From positions 147,578-211,577 of the forward strand of contig RHPI01000026.1 in the NCBI GenBank assembly GCA_009103225.1: DNA of 64,000 nucleotides. Reading direction: 5' to 3'. The notes below the pieces were generated by a model. That model was not told the DNA's origin. It worked only from the letters and a program-made list of their open reading frames with translations, and did no database searches. The translations under genes and the position numbers were made by a program. The stretch's first letter is position 1, and every line of letters begins with the position of its first letter. Shown one piece after another: positions 21,956 to 33,879 of the stretch. The DNA comes from Chlorokybus atmophyticus. Its lineage: Eukaryota; Streptophyta; Chlorokybophyceae; Chlorokybales; Chlorokybaceae.

Positions 21956-22446
21956 GCGGCACGGCTGTACTGGAAGTCACATGAGCAGTGCGTTCCATGC
22001 TGCTCAGGTTAACAGCGGTGTGACCCGCTATCAAGCTTACGCTCATATTGACAACCTAGACACATATGTACATGGGGGGGTGTAGGTGCTATGCTGCTTA
22101 CGCTCGTACATTCCCAACATGTTGGGTGGGACAAAACACGAGCACAAAATTATGCGTAATGTTCGGATTGTCTACTCGGCACTCCCTGCATTGCGTTCTG
22201 CCGCAACCTACGAAGCAGGTACTCAGTACGCTCGAAGTACACACAGGCACCCCACTATGCACACGCACGGAGCGGAGTTCTTGTGCTGCAACGCAAGCAA
22301 ACGGGCACACATGCACGCGCGCACGCATACGCACAGGCGCACACGCATACATATACTTGCACGCACGCACCCATGCACGCACTCGCTCGCACACACGCAC
22401 ACCCACACCCACACCCACACCCGCGCGCCTGCACTTTTTCCCACAA

Positions 22447-23179
22447 TCAATGGATCCAGCACGCACACAGATGCACACGCACCATGGCCCGGTGCGCGAA
22501 GCCTCCCTCCTGGATGTTTCCTCCAGTCTGCTTGGCCTCTGCGGCCGCGATATGCTCTGCGGCCTCGCGCGTCACGGGCCGCCCAGCGATGTACTCGGGC
22601 GGGACGTGCTCCTCGTCACCATGAATCCCCGCTGGCCTGATATATGTGTACGCGTGTGCATGTGGTTTCAGCATCAGCTAAGCACCCACTGCTACACTCA
22701 GTCTGACAAAGACACAGTTTCACATCCCTTGAGCATTCACACGTGCACAATCAAGCCACCCAACCTTCTGCCTCGCGGCGCCTCCTTCACAGGATCCTCC
22801 CCAACCGCCCACTCATTCGCCGCAGCCTAACACACACAACCACACATCGCCCCCCCTTTCCCCCTCCCCCCAACACATCATCACCCCCACTCACCTGAGC
22901 TTGTGCAGCGAAGCCTTTCCTCTCAATCCTTCCCCCCGTCACCGCCCTCTCCGCCTTGGCGATCTCCGCAGCGGCCTCGCGCGACATGGGCCGGCCCGCG
23001 AGGTACTCCGGGGGGCCCATCGTCGGGTCAGGGTTGCTTTGGTTGTTGGGGAGAGATGAGAAGATGTCGGGGGCGACTGAGCGCATGGAGAGGGGGCTGG
23101 GATGGGAGGGAGAAGGTGGTGTTAGGGGTTGGGGGGATAGCGGTTGGTGTTTGCTTGTGATGGTCTTACCCTTGGGCAT
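22447..23179 (-). CDS. SMP (seed maturation protein) domain, LEA-like protein
   Basis: ATG at 23179 begins MPKGKTITSKHQPLS. The first SMP-like unit reads GPPEYLAGRPMSREAAAEIA, then KAERAVTGGRIERKGFAAQA, up to a GTGAGT donor at about 22894. Splicing in phase gives AAANEWAVGEDPVKE, the Ala-rich end typical of the domain. Another exon (about 22640-22489) carries a second unit: VPPEYIAGRPVTREAAEHIA, then AAEAKQTGGNIQEGGFAHRA. SMP domains (PF04927-like: AIQAAE.RATG...GG.AA.AQ.AA) occur in late-embryogenesis-abundant proteins linked to desiccation. The 3' end was not found. The GGTAAG inside codons 4-5 could be an extra intron. A stress-protective role is inference. Confidence 0.6.
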
Positions 23180-24411
23180 GTTGCGTTGCCTCGCTTGTTG
23201 GGTGCTGATTCTGGTGCATGCGAGGTGGAGAGAGCAGGTAAGAGCAGAGGCAGAAGCGAGTGAGAAGAGACGTCGAGTGCAAAGGGAAGCTGTATGTATT
23301 GAGCCAGCTACTACTACTATTTGTATTACTCCTGCAACAGAAGCTTGCCCACATGCATCCGGGCGTGCATGTATGGGGGAGGTATACGCAGACAAGCATT
23401 CACAGGACTCTGAAGTGCAAGTGTGAGCGTTTCAATATGTGTCGGTGACTGGGTTGCAGTCGTCAAAAGAGCCATCACACAGTCGGCGAACTTTGTCGGC
23501 AAGCACGTAAACGTCATTCCTGCTGCTGGTCTCAAAGGGGCGACTAAAACAAGGCAATGGTTTACAACACACGCATTTTGCAAGGGTTATCTCTCACATC
23601 GAGAGGGTGCTGCGGTTGATGATTCCTTCACGTGCCATCAACATTGAGCAAGTCATCTGATTGCAATCGCACTCGACGAGAGCGGCCACGCTAGCTCTGA
23701 TGCGCATGAATGCATCTATGCACACGTGTTGTGCAAACCGTACGCCATAACAGCAGTGCTGTTATTGATGCACAACATGCAGGCAAAGCCGCACCCAACT
23801 GTCTTCCTTGCAAGCGTGTATCTATCCCCTCACCTCAGCCATGGTGCTGTGCGCGCTTATACCGCCGACGACACCCTCGCAAGAATACTCCTCGCCCTCC
23901 AAGAGCCAACACGGCGTCTAGCTTGGGGCCTGAGACTTTCTGCATGCACATCTTCCAGTCTACACTTCCGCTGTTTCCCCCTCCAAGCGGCGATGGAGCT
24001 TCCAGTCTTCCGGATCTCGGAAGTTGTGCGCAAGGGTCTCTGTCCAGGTGGCAGACCTGGTCTGCCAGAGCAGCCCTTTGCCCTTGTCAGCACATGAGTG
24101 CGTAGTTGTCAGCTGGTGACGCGCCTTTTCCGACGTGGCGACGCAGCACGGACCTGTCAGCCGTTGATAGTGCGTCCCCGCGTGCATGAACGGTCAGGAT
24201 GCGTTACATATTGTTCGCGACAGGGCGCGTCGCTGTACGACCGGCTTGCAAAAATCCCGCCATGAGGTGACCGGGTCACAACCTAGCACTATCGGTCGTC
24301 AGCTGGTTTTGGCTCATTTAGCCAATGGTCTGCAATTGTCTGTGCGAATCATCGCTTTGCTGCCTAACAGCAAAGGCGGTCTTCAATCATGTTTGTGCAT
24401 TAGGGTTTGGC
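23180..24411. other. No supported gene
   Basis: Several medium open frames exist on both strands (for example 23423-23647 and 23710-24105), but none shows a motif or a convincing splice pattern. Treated as spacer and 5' flank. Confidence 0.4.
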
Positions 24412-26173
24412 ATGGCGGGGATGTGGGCGGCCGCGGCGGCGGCAGCCGGTGTACGGGTGGCGTCGGTGTCGCCGCGGTGTGCTTGCGGGGCACCGACGTC
24501 GGCGTTGACGTCGCCGTGGTTTTGCAGGGTTTCTTCTTCAGCGTCTTGCTCGTCGTCGACGTCGTCGTCGTCTGCCTCCCCAGCTTCGTCCTGGCAGCCC
24601 TTGGAGAACACGCCGTATGGTCAGCGGGCGCGGTTTCCGACCGCGACTACGCGGCGGAGGCGGCTGCAGGCGTTGCCGGCAGCTACGCCGGATGAGAGCT
24701 TGCGGTTGAGTGTGACGGGCCCTAGGGACATTCCGACGCTGAGGGCCAACGTCACTCCCATTACCCCTGCTGCTCAGGTACAATGCAACCACATGCCCAT
24801 AATCGAGTTTCTTTGGCCGAGCCTCTTGTGAGACGATTGTGCTGCTGAAGTTTGCTTGACTGATACAGTTGTTATCATACTAGGCGTCGCTTCTTCCGCT
24901 CACAGCCACAGGCGCTCAGTTCGCGTACTACTGGGGTTCGTTTGACAAGTGCGTGAAATGCTTACTGCAGGGCTTTGCTTTTTTAAGCGTGGTAGGCATT
25001 CCTTTGACTATTTCGTTACATGCTACAGAGTTTTGCAGAGGTTGGGCATTTCCCTTCTGGGCACGTTGTTATTTTATCCAGGCTCTGTGCTGCTCACAGT
25101 TTTTGCCGCACTGTATTGGCTGTACTGCCCAGTTGCGCAAGCGTTCATTCGCAATCTGCCAGTTCGACGCCATCGCTTTGCAGGTACCCTATGGTACACC
25201 TCACAGGTAGAGTAGCATGGCAAGGATGTCCATGTACAGGGCCGCACAATACCAACTTCGTGCACTCTTGCAGGGTTATGGAGGGCAAGGTTGTTAGGAG
25301 TACGGCCTGTGCGTGTAGTAACGGGTGTTGAGCGCTTTTCTGCAGCCAATGGTGCGAGAGTTGAACGGCCGAAGGTGGAGACGCGCTTGAGAGTGATTGT
25401 TGGAGATGGCAGTGGCGCATCTGTTAAGGTAATGCAGTAGTGTTTGCAAGTTTACTGGCATGACTGACCTGGTCTTGGAAACAGCACATATATATTGATT
25501 GTCATGGACTGTGTGCAAGCTGTCATTGACAGAGCGCACACTGTGCTGTACTGTTGTAACCACATAATTATCAGGTGGTCTAAATGCTTCAGAGTTCAGG
25601 GGAAGCACGCATATGCATTGCTGATGAAATTGTGCAGTTCGACGTGCCATTGCGGCCTGAGTATCGGGACTTGCGGCCTGGTGACCAAGCTGAGCTTGCG
25701 ATCCTGTCGGACTCAACACGGCTGCGGACTGCCTCATTGCGCATGCTGCACGATGTATACTTACCCCAGCACAACCTGTGGTTGGCGGAGTACCCCTATC
25801 TGCACCGAGCACATTTTCAGGCATGTCACTGGTTTTTGTAGCATCATGGGCATCGTTGTTGCTGTCACTTGCCAGCAACCAGGTATGTGAACGTCAGACT
25901 TGTCTTTGACATGGTTGGCTGCAGGATATGAGTCGTGCATTGGCGAAGGAATGTCCTATGGGAGATGATGATTTGTTGGATTACGAAGATGATGTGCTCC
26001 TGTTTCATGAGACTGAAGACATGACCATGCCATGTCACTTGGACGCTTACGAATGCCACAACTCCAGCGCATGCAGTCATGATGCTGGAGGCAGCGACTG
26101 GCACGGGCTGAGCGATGGCAATGATCCGTTGGAAGCGTCCATGGTTGATGTGCTCGATTGGAAACGGAACTAG
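24412..26173 (+). CDS. Plastid-like protein of unknown function with a membrane segment
   Basis: ATG at 24412 opens a Ser/Ala/Arg-rich leader of about 120 residues, like a transit peptide, ending at a donor near 24778. Later exons carry LLPLTATGAQFAYYWG, then a hydrophobic segment (SVLLTVFAALYWLYCPVAQA, near 25080-25145) and a basic loop (FIRNLPVRRHRFAG). RARLLGVRPVRVVTGVERF and LRVIVGDGSGASVK follow, then IADEIVQFDVPLRPEYRDLR and DVYLPQHNLWLAEYPYLHRA. The last exon is acidic (DDDLLDYEDDVLLFHETED) and ends VLDWKRN at 26173. The join before the last exon needs a GC-AG intron (CAG|GCATGT near 25819). It looks like a conserved plant or algal protein, but I cannot name the family. Confidence 0.6.
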
Positions 26174-27329
26174 CCGCGACGTCAGTCTGGCCATTGCATC
26201 TTTTTGGGGATAGAGTGTCAAGTTTACACGCCGCGTAGTTTTAGCTACTTGTACAGCATTACTGGTATCATGCACTAGTTACCAGTATCCCCCAACTCCT
26301 TTGCACCTTTGTGAGTGTATGAAGTATGGTAATTGAACTGTTGCCCATGCGTTGTGGCAGTTTGTGCCAGCAGGATATCACGAGTTCACACTGCTTATAA
26401 TCTCTGCAGTTGACAGCAAATACGCAATGCGGTTGGTTAGGTTGTACAATGGACGCGTTTTTGGCTGATGTGACACTTATCAACGACTGGATGCATTCCA
26501 TCAACTACATGACAACTCTGCTCAAGGCAGCATAAGGTACAACACTGGTTGCACTGACACACTGTGCGAAACAGCACTTAACATATCTATTACATGCCAT
26601 GCGCATTTTTTTTGGTTGCACGCACGCACGCATATGTCAGCATGATGTTTATTGCATCCTTTTTTCTGCTCTCTGTGCACGCACCATGCAAGCAGGTAAA
26701 ACGGAGCCTTGCTGCTGCTTGGCACGCTTCTCGTCTTCTTGGGCTAATCTTCTGCTTTCCTCCTGGTCTCGCAGGTCTCTTTTAAAGCCTTGCAGCCTCT
26801 TTCTTCTTCTGATCTGCACCTGCACTTATGTCACCTTGTTGAAACAGGCTCTCTGGCTGGGTTGACCAGCACACAAATCAAGGTGTGTGTCACCTCCCAG
26901 GAGGTGACACACACCATTGGCATGTTGCTTGACTTGCATGCACACATGCTGGCGCAGTACCATACCTCTTATATACACTATGTCGCATCTGTTGTACACC
27001 TTGAAGAAGACATATAAAGATGGCGCACAGTCCCCCAGCACCAATCACTGCCGCCCAGCATATATTACTATGGTAGTGCAAGCCTAACACTAGGCACAAG
27101 ACTCGCACATGCGATCACTAGAGGCTAAACCAGGATGCCTCTGCGACATGTGGTGTATCGCGACTCCCACTGAGCAAGAAATAAGGTGAAGCTGAATTTC
27201 TTGATGCCAGACCATAGGCACATGGTGCTCATGCACAATGCTCTCCAGTCAGCCGATTGCAAATGAGAACCCTACAAACTAGGTCTGTACAGAAGTAGAG
27301 TAGTTGATATATACACGCAAGGGTCAAGG
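26174..27329. other. Convergent spacer with a perfect hairpin
   Basis: No gene supported. It lies between the 3' ends of the + gene at 26173 and the - gene at 27330, and holds the inverted repeat at 26882-26915. Confidence 0.5.
26882..26915. repeat. Perfect inverted repeat, 16-bp arms, 2-base loop
   Basis: Left arm GGTGTGTGTCACCTCC at 26882-26897, loop CA, right arm its exact reverse complement at 26900-26915. It lies between two convergent genes. Confidence 0.9.
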
Positions 27330-29729
27330 TCAATGCCCAGTTGTCCTGTCCATCACCTCAGAACCTCTGTGTGAAACCTCTTCAGATGCAACGGCAGCTT
27401 TCCCTTCCGTTACACAGGTGCTTTGCGCAACAATCCCTTCGTTTGGGTTTCCATTGGCGGCGCTCTTGCCCTCACCAGTCTCATACGTGCGTTTATTCAG
27501 GCGCAATATGGCCAGCTCGGCCTCAACATACTCTCCTGCCAATGTCGCAGGGTATTTGTGTGCTTCAGACGCGTGGGCAAAGTGTCCCAACGGTTGCAGC
27601 AATGCATCTGAGGCAATGTGTCCAAAGACCTGCACACAGCAACAAATTTGGGTTATCCAATTAGATGTGCGGTGAAGACATAAGGTTCTTCTGTCTTTGA
27701 ACTTACGGTGGATGAGACTCTCCAGAGACTGCGTCCAGCTGCGCGCGCGACTTCCACAGCGTGTGCGGTAGAATCAGCGTACACCACTTCGTGCATGCCA
27801 GCTTGACACTCCCCACCCGTCAGCCACTCCAACTGCCAACACACATGCACAAACATGACATAAGAGAGTGCGCTAACGGTGTGTTCAATTCATCGAGCAG
27901 TGCATTACTGGCATGCCAAAGGCAAGGCACTGCTGCGGCAAGGTATTACATTCTCTGTCTGCACGCTCACCTGTTTTCCAGCCTGTAGCAGGAGGCACCC
28001 TTCTGGCACGGCGGTGGCCACGCGGGTGCCGTTGCGCAGCCAGATGAACAGCCCGGGGAACCGCGAGCGCCCGTGTATGGTCAAGAAGTTCAGGTCGTAA
28101 TGGTAGCCTGCAAAGATGGTGCCGGGGGAAGCGCGCGAGAGGTCGCAGCCGGTGGGAGCCAGCAGATGAGGTCCCTGTGTGCAAGTAACATGCAACCAGT
28201 TGTGAGGACACATGCATTGGACGATACACCCTTGGCAGACTAAACCACACAGCTGTCCAACTTGTACACATGGTCACCGTGGTGACACTGTTTCAATTTT
28301 CGGCGGCAAGCTGGGATGGACACACAAAGGCGCGTACCAATTTCATGACTGAGGTGAACGCAGTTGCATCGAGACCAAAGCCAATCGCTGTCATCTCTGC
28401 AACCGTCTCAACCGCTGCTATCATCTTATTGCCCCAACCGTCCATAATGCTACTCCATTCCGGGAAACCAGCCGGGACCACAGGGTCAGCATTCAGCTCC
28501 TGTATTGCATTGCAATGTTCTACCTGACTTCACTGGTTGTGTTGCGTGCCATGCAACAGACTTGCATCCTTACAACTAAACTGAACACGCAGAATGTTGT
28601 GCTTGGGCCTCAGGCTATTACCTTGAACCTTGTGTGTGTGGGCCTTGGCCCAATGCGCCACATATAGCGCCACTTAGGGTCCGCGCCGGCGGGAGTAGAT
28701 GCGTGATGTCCCTCTTTCAATCGTGCCATGCGAGAGGCCAGTGTGTCATCGACAAATGAGCGCGGTAGCTCTACACCTGGAGGTGTCACACCTACCTGTA
28801 TAACCATTGCCAATATGTACTTCCATCTCCTGGAAAGACTACAACCCACAAACACACAGTACCAATACACCATCCTGAATACCCCTTACGTGCACAGGGC
28901 ATTTCGTAAGTTGTAAATTGCATTATCAGGACTGACCTGATAATGTAAGCGTGGTCGGGCATGCTCTGCCTTGACCTCCTCTGGCAGCGCAAAGTACTGC
29001 TCCATCATGTCCAGGAAGGTGTCATTATCAGTTGATGTGCAGCGTGGGTCACGCACAACCAGCGCGCCTGTTTCCCTCAAACAGTCCGCCAACGGCCTGT
29101 GCAACGGAACAGCTAACTCAGCCAAGCATTAGCGAGTTACTGCACCTGATGTTGTTGACAACCGGTGTGTGTGGCATGCGCCGGTGTTTCCGCCTGTGAC
29201 CAACATTACACTGCGTTGCTCATATGCTACACGACTTGGTGTCCAAAATGTACAGCTATGTGTTGCAATTTGGCTCTTCAAGTCACCGGGGAGTCTTAGG
29301 GCAGAGTGCTGTGCACTCTCTCAGTTCTTGACTTGAAAGGTAGTATGAGACAACTGAGTGACGTCCACGGCGGTTACAAGGCATTGTTTCAACCACCCCA
29401 GTTAATGACGGTGATTAGTACTAGTTGCAAGTGCAACAGAAGTACCACTTATCGTGGTGCGACTGTTACACTGGTCTCAGGTTGGTTTACACGTAGGCCT
29501 GCACATCTAACAATTGAGCAGAAACTTGTGTGTGTACACGTAACAGTGTTTCAGTGCAAGTCAAACGCAGCAGTAGCCGATGACAACACCTGCATATGGC
29601 TGCGAGCTCTGCGTCCGACCCGCCGCTCGCCCTGGCTTGCAGATACTCCTGCAAGTCGAACACCGGCAATGGCGCCGTGGTGGTCATCTTACACGCCGCC
29701 GCCGCCGCCGCCGCCGCCACCGTCGCCAT
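27330..29729 (-). CDS. Isopenicillin-N-synthase-like 2-oxoglutarate/Fe(II) oxygenase
   Basis: A non-haem iron dioxygenase of the DIOX/IPNS fold. Exon 1 begins at 29729 with a poly-Ala start, followed by APLPVFDLQEYLQARASGG and DAELAAICR. The next exon supplies ADCLRETGALVVRDPRC and LDMMEQYFALPEEVKAEH. Further exons give the substrate-domain helices (WSSIMDGWGNKMIAAVETVA). The iron motif H-x-D is in FAGYHYDLNFLTIHGRSR, and GLFIWLRNG follows. The distal His is in GMHEVVYADS and the co-substrate Arg-x-Ser in SLWRVSSTVFGH. The C-terminal tail is Gly/Ser-rich and ends at 27330. The substrate cannot be inferred. It shares a short upstream region with the DUF1350 gene. Confidence 0.82.
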
Positions 29730-29880
29730 TCCTGCCTGCCACGTGGCACACCGCTAGGGCTTTGAAAATTCAAACCCTCGCTTTCCCGCCCTTCTATCGG
29801 ACAGTCGAGAATTGTCCACGACGCCTGTAGAGCCTCATCCGACGGTGTGGGTACTCTGCCACGTGGTGTGAGCAGCAGCG
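29730..29880. promoter_or_regulatory. Short divergent spacer
   Basis: About 150-190 bases separate the start codons of the oxygenase (-) and the DUF1350 hydrolase (+, ATG at 29881 or 29920). A CCG repeat lies in the first codons of the oxygenase (29693-29716). Confidence 0.45.
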
Positions 29881-32618
29881 GTGCCGGTCGCGTTGGTGGT
29901 GGCGCTGGCGTTGGTGACGATGGCGGCGACGGTGTCGTCGGCGCTGTTCACGAGTGCAGTGTTGCTGCCCAGCAATACACCATGCAGCAGCTCGGGAAGG
30001 GATTCAGTCTTGCGTAGGCGGGAAGCTGGAGGATGCTTCAGCTTGCAACGCAAGCGTCCAGCTACACTTGGCTCTCGCAGAGGCGCTGTGCAGGTACTGC
30101 TGCTGTGTGGATTGTGGCTTCCGCAAGTCCAATTTGGCACTACAATTATCAAGCAGTTCTTACTTGAAGCTAGTTCTCTGAGATTCAAAATTGCCATGTG
30201 TGCTGAGCTGGAGTGGACTTTTGATTAGGGCAGCTCGTGGATGGTTGGTCCAATGCTCAGCATGCAAGCTGTTGTGTGTGAGTTCAACTCCAGCCACCTA
30301 GCATGCGGTACCAGTCTACATAGCATAAGAGCATGTGGCTTGGTGGGCAAGATGTGACACTTGTTGCATGCCGTATTGCGATGCAGTCAGTTAGAGCACA
30401 GCAACAAGATTCCGGCCGCAACGCCCTCGCCAGGCAACGCACCGCTCAGGTCTTTTCCGAGATAGAAAGGTGGGTTGATTGTCAATTGCTCAAGGCACAC
30501 AAGTGGTCATGCTTGTCAAACAATGTTGTGCTTACTTGTCTCAACTATCTTGAGTGAGTGTGTGTTTTGAGCGCAGGGTACTGCTCAACAACACGCAGGG
30601 TTCAAAGAGCACCATTCCTGGTGCGAACTGGGAGGATGTTCAGGTTAGATAAGCCAGTGCTGTCTGAGAGCTAGCGTGCGCATTTCATAGTCACCCTATA
30701 AATGTTAAGCTCCATTCTGCGCAGGGTTCATGGGTGTTGAGGCCAACAAACGGCAGACCTCCTGAAGCCATTATACACTTTGCTGGTGGTGCCTTTGTGG
30801 GCGCTGCACCGCAGCTGACTTACAAGTTATTTCTTGAACTTCTTGCTCAAAGGTATGGCAAGTTTAGGTATTGGCTGGTAGCCGCATGCAGTGTTCATGT
30901 GTACATCTTTTGGTGTAACTCTGTGTCACTGCCTCTGCAGACAGTTGTTGGTTGTGGCCACGCCGTTCGTGCTCGGGTTTGACCACTTGAGAATCGCCGA
31001 TGAGGTGCAGTTCAAGTACGACAGGGCGATGCGCGAGCTTCGCCTTAAGGAGCCTTCGGTACGTACAGTGCAATAGCATCGCAGTACGCTTGCTGTCAGG
31101 TGAGACTCACAGGTTGTTCACTTATGCAGCTGATTGATCTACCAACGTTTGGGGTGGGACACTCTCTTGGCTCGCTGATCCACTTGCTTGTCGGTAAGTG
31201 ACCTGGCAGTATGCTCGCAACCAACCAACATTGCAATGGGGTTATTCGATGAAGGCATTGAGTTGATATGACATGTGCTGCCTGCAGGCGCCCGCTACGC
31301 TGTTCAGCGCAGCGGCAATGTGCTGCTTTCTTTCAACAACAAGGTCAGAAGTGCAACAGATGGTGAAAGTATAAGAAAAACATAATGGAAAAACAGGGTC
31401 ATTTGTAGCATTGCTTGTCGCCTTGACTGCTCATTCAAACAGGGCGGACGCAGTCATTTGTTTATTGCTGCAGCAAACGACTGTGTGTGTATGTGAATTT
31501 ACAATCACCGTCGAAGTGTGTTGCAAGCTAACAGTTGCTTTATACATGCAGTCTGCTATCGATGCTATTCCCGGCTTGTCTCCCGTGTTGGCTCCACTGG
31601 CGCAGGGGCTCGGCCCGTTCGTGGCGCAGATGACCAGTTCGCCGATCATGGCCTCCCTGCTTCGTGAAGCCGAGGGTCTGCGGGGGTCAAGCCCTCCCTT
31701 GCTCAAGTGCGTTCTCATACAGTGTTGCATTGCTCATGTGAGCACCTGATAGTGCAGTTCTCATTGTTGATATACATGTGTGTGGGTCTTGTGGTGTGCA
31801 GGCAGTTGCTTCCTTTGTTGGATCAGCTCTCACCGCTGTATGATGAGCTCCGAACAGGCCGAGCGGAGTTCACACCTTCCCCAGAAGGTGAGCACATAGT
31901 CACTTGTTAATACTTGGCTTGAAGTCTTGGCTTTAATGCTGCTGCGCTTGGAACCTGTGCATACTACCTAATAATGGCTTGCCTTTTTGCATGCAGATTC
32001 GCAGAGGATGATACGTGGGTACTACGGCGTTGGGAGGAACCTGCTGGTGCGGTTCCGGGACGATGGCATAGATGAGACGCCCGCGCTCGCATCATGGCTG
32101 CAATCACAAGCCGCTGTCTCCGCCTTCCTGGACATGCGGCTATTGACGCTGCCCGGAGACCATGGTCGCCCTCTACAGCTGGTGAGAACACCACCGATAG
32201 GTTGCCAAAACAGAACATGGCATGCCTTGGAGGGTATTGATGCTAAAAGTGCCAACAGTCTGTGCAATTACCCACGACCCAACAATTATTGCAGAGCACA
32301 CATGCACACGTAACATGCATGAATTAACAGTGCTATTGCGGGCACATGCGCTGAACTGTAGTTTGTGTGTAGGTCGCTCCTGATCTGTCAGAGTCGGTGG
32401 CAACAGCCGCAACGCGAGGCAGCGAGTTGTTGGCCGGGTTGACTGCGGGCACGCCGTTTGCGGAGGCCGTGCGCAATCTAGGGTCGCTGGGTGCGGAGGC
32501 TGCTGCGGGGCTCAACAGCAGTTTCAACAGCAAGCAGGCCATTGACGACATGACGGTTCTTGTGGATGAGCTTGTTGCTTGGATAAACGATCCTAGGACT
32601 CGTGCCCTTCCCAGTTGA
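29881..32618 (+). CDS. DUF1350 family alpha/beta-hydrolase-like protein, plastid-like leader
   Basis: In-frame ATGs at 29881 and 29920; the second gives a Ser/Arg-rich leader (MAATVSSALFTSAVLLPSNT). Exons then read VFSEIER, LLNNTQGSKSTIPGANWEDV and GSWVLRPTNGRPPEAIIHFA. The last is the beta-strand and turn of the fold, running on to GGAFVGAAPQLTYKLFLELL. VVATPFVLGFDHLRIADEVQ follows. The nucleophile-elbow-like VGHSLGSLIHLL (GHSLGS) lies near 31160. SFNNKSAIDAIPG, DDMTVLVDELVAWIND and the stop at 32618 complete it. The family is found in cyanobacteria, algae and plants. Its biochemical activity is unknown; the Ser of GHSLG would be the catalytic candidate. Confidence 0.85.
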
Positions 32619-33879
32619 GGGAGTTATTGTTGTGTGCAATGTGTGCGACTTGCACTGCTGTGGATAGTTGCTGTTGCGCACGCCAGTACATGTACAGCTA
32701 TGAGTGCACACAGCCGTGTGTGCAAAAGCGTGCTTGTGCACTGCATGCGCAGCAGTCAAGCTGCTCGTGTGGCTGCAGTCAGTCACGGTGCGTGCTGCAC
32801 GGCACCGCCGCTGCAGTTGTTCTTAAACACGCTCTCAAGCATTGAGCTGACAGCATTGGTTATGTCAGCAGCGTCCTGATTGTATACAGCTGTGTACTAC
32901 ATGGATAATTGCGTACTTGTGTGGTGTTGGGTTCAAACACATAATATGCAGGGATTGTTGCATGCATGAGTGTGACACACGCGCAAGCAGTCAGCACACT
33001 ACACCATCACACTTATACTCATCCACCACCGGGTTGTCCACCTCGTTGCTATCTGTAATCGATGACTTGCTGACATGACTCGCAACGCATGTTGCTGATT
33101 GATTTGGTATGCTAGTCCCCCTGGATGACGATCCAAGACTTTCAAGCAACCAGCATGGCAAGCGTAGGTAGCTCTGCCAGCAAACGAAGCATGCACCTCA
33201 TGAGCCTGCAGACAGCAGCATTGAAGTGTATACCGTTGGCCATGCACAGGCAAAGACCAGACTCAGAGCAACATTCAGTTGAACACGCCGAACATCTGGG
33301 CCAGATCATATAGAGCATGTAGTAGATATTGCATCAGGTTGCAGGAACTGTACAGGTTGGAGGAACTTTACTGGGGCGGTAGCATTTGTTAGATAATTGT
33401 TGGCATCAGATAACCTGAGAGCGTGTGCCTTGACCCGATTTTCGTATTGTTGGTAAGGGCATGTTGGTGCACTGTGTGTTGTCACTTGTGTGATGCATGC
33501 AGCAAGTACCTCAATACACTTTTGTACGATATATACATGCTACATGGGTAGCTATCTAGACAACCCTTGCATTTTCTACTTCTTACAAGCACAGCTTGTG
33601 CTTATACTGGGTTATACTAGGTTAGCGAAGCATTTGTACTTGCGGTTGTATTGAAGCCCTGAGCCGCTGCAACCCACGTCAGCCACCAAGCGTTCATGCC
33701 TGCTCCGCCACGCAGAATACCGTTACCCAATGGTTTCTTTCTGACATAGTCTCAGCGCCAACAACCAGAAGCCAGCACTCCAACTTCAAATGTGCACATG
33801 TCAATGCTGCAGCAAGCAGAGAGCTTGCACATGTGTTGGACAAGTCAGCCAGGCCGCAGAGACAAAGGTGATGGGGGCG
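32619..33879. other. Convergent spacer, no gene supported
   Basis: Includes a partial dispersed-repeat copy starting CACCACCGGGTTG at about 33011. Small open frames have no motif. Confidence 0.5.

Larger units (their letters stand above)
20126..22446. other. Intergenic region with dispersed-repeat copies
   Basis: No supported gene. It contains three copies of a dispersed repeat (about 20650-20740 inverted, 21136-21233, 21871-21955) and a long CA/CG-rich tract (22300-22430). Possible 3' exons of the SMP gene may lie near 22270-22290. Confidence 0.5.

Noticed and set aside
22086-22830. Long plus-strand His/Thr/Arg-rich frames
   Set aside because: They come from CA/CG simple repeats and lie antisense to the SMP-domain exons.
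23423-24105. Candidate genes upstream of 24.4 kb
   Set aside because: Open frames on both strands lack motifs and convincing splice sites.
24412-24620. Minus-strand Asp/Glu-rich frame opposite the leader
   Set aside because: It is the shadow of the GTCGTCGTC-rich transit-peptide coding sequence.
30230-30310. tRNA-like segment with a GAGTTCAACTCC box
   Set aside because: The putative acceptor ends do not pair and no anticodon arm could be drawn.
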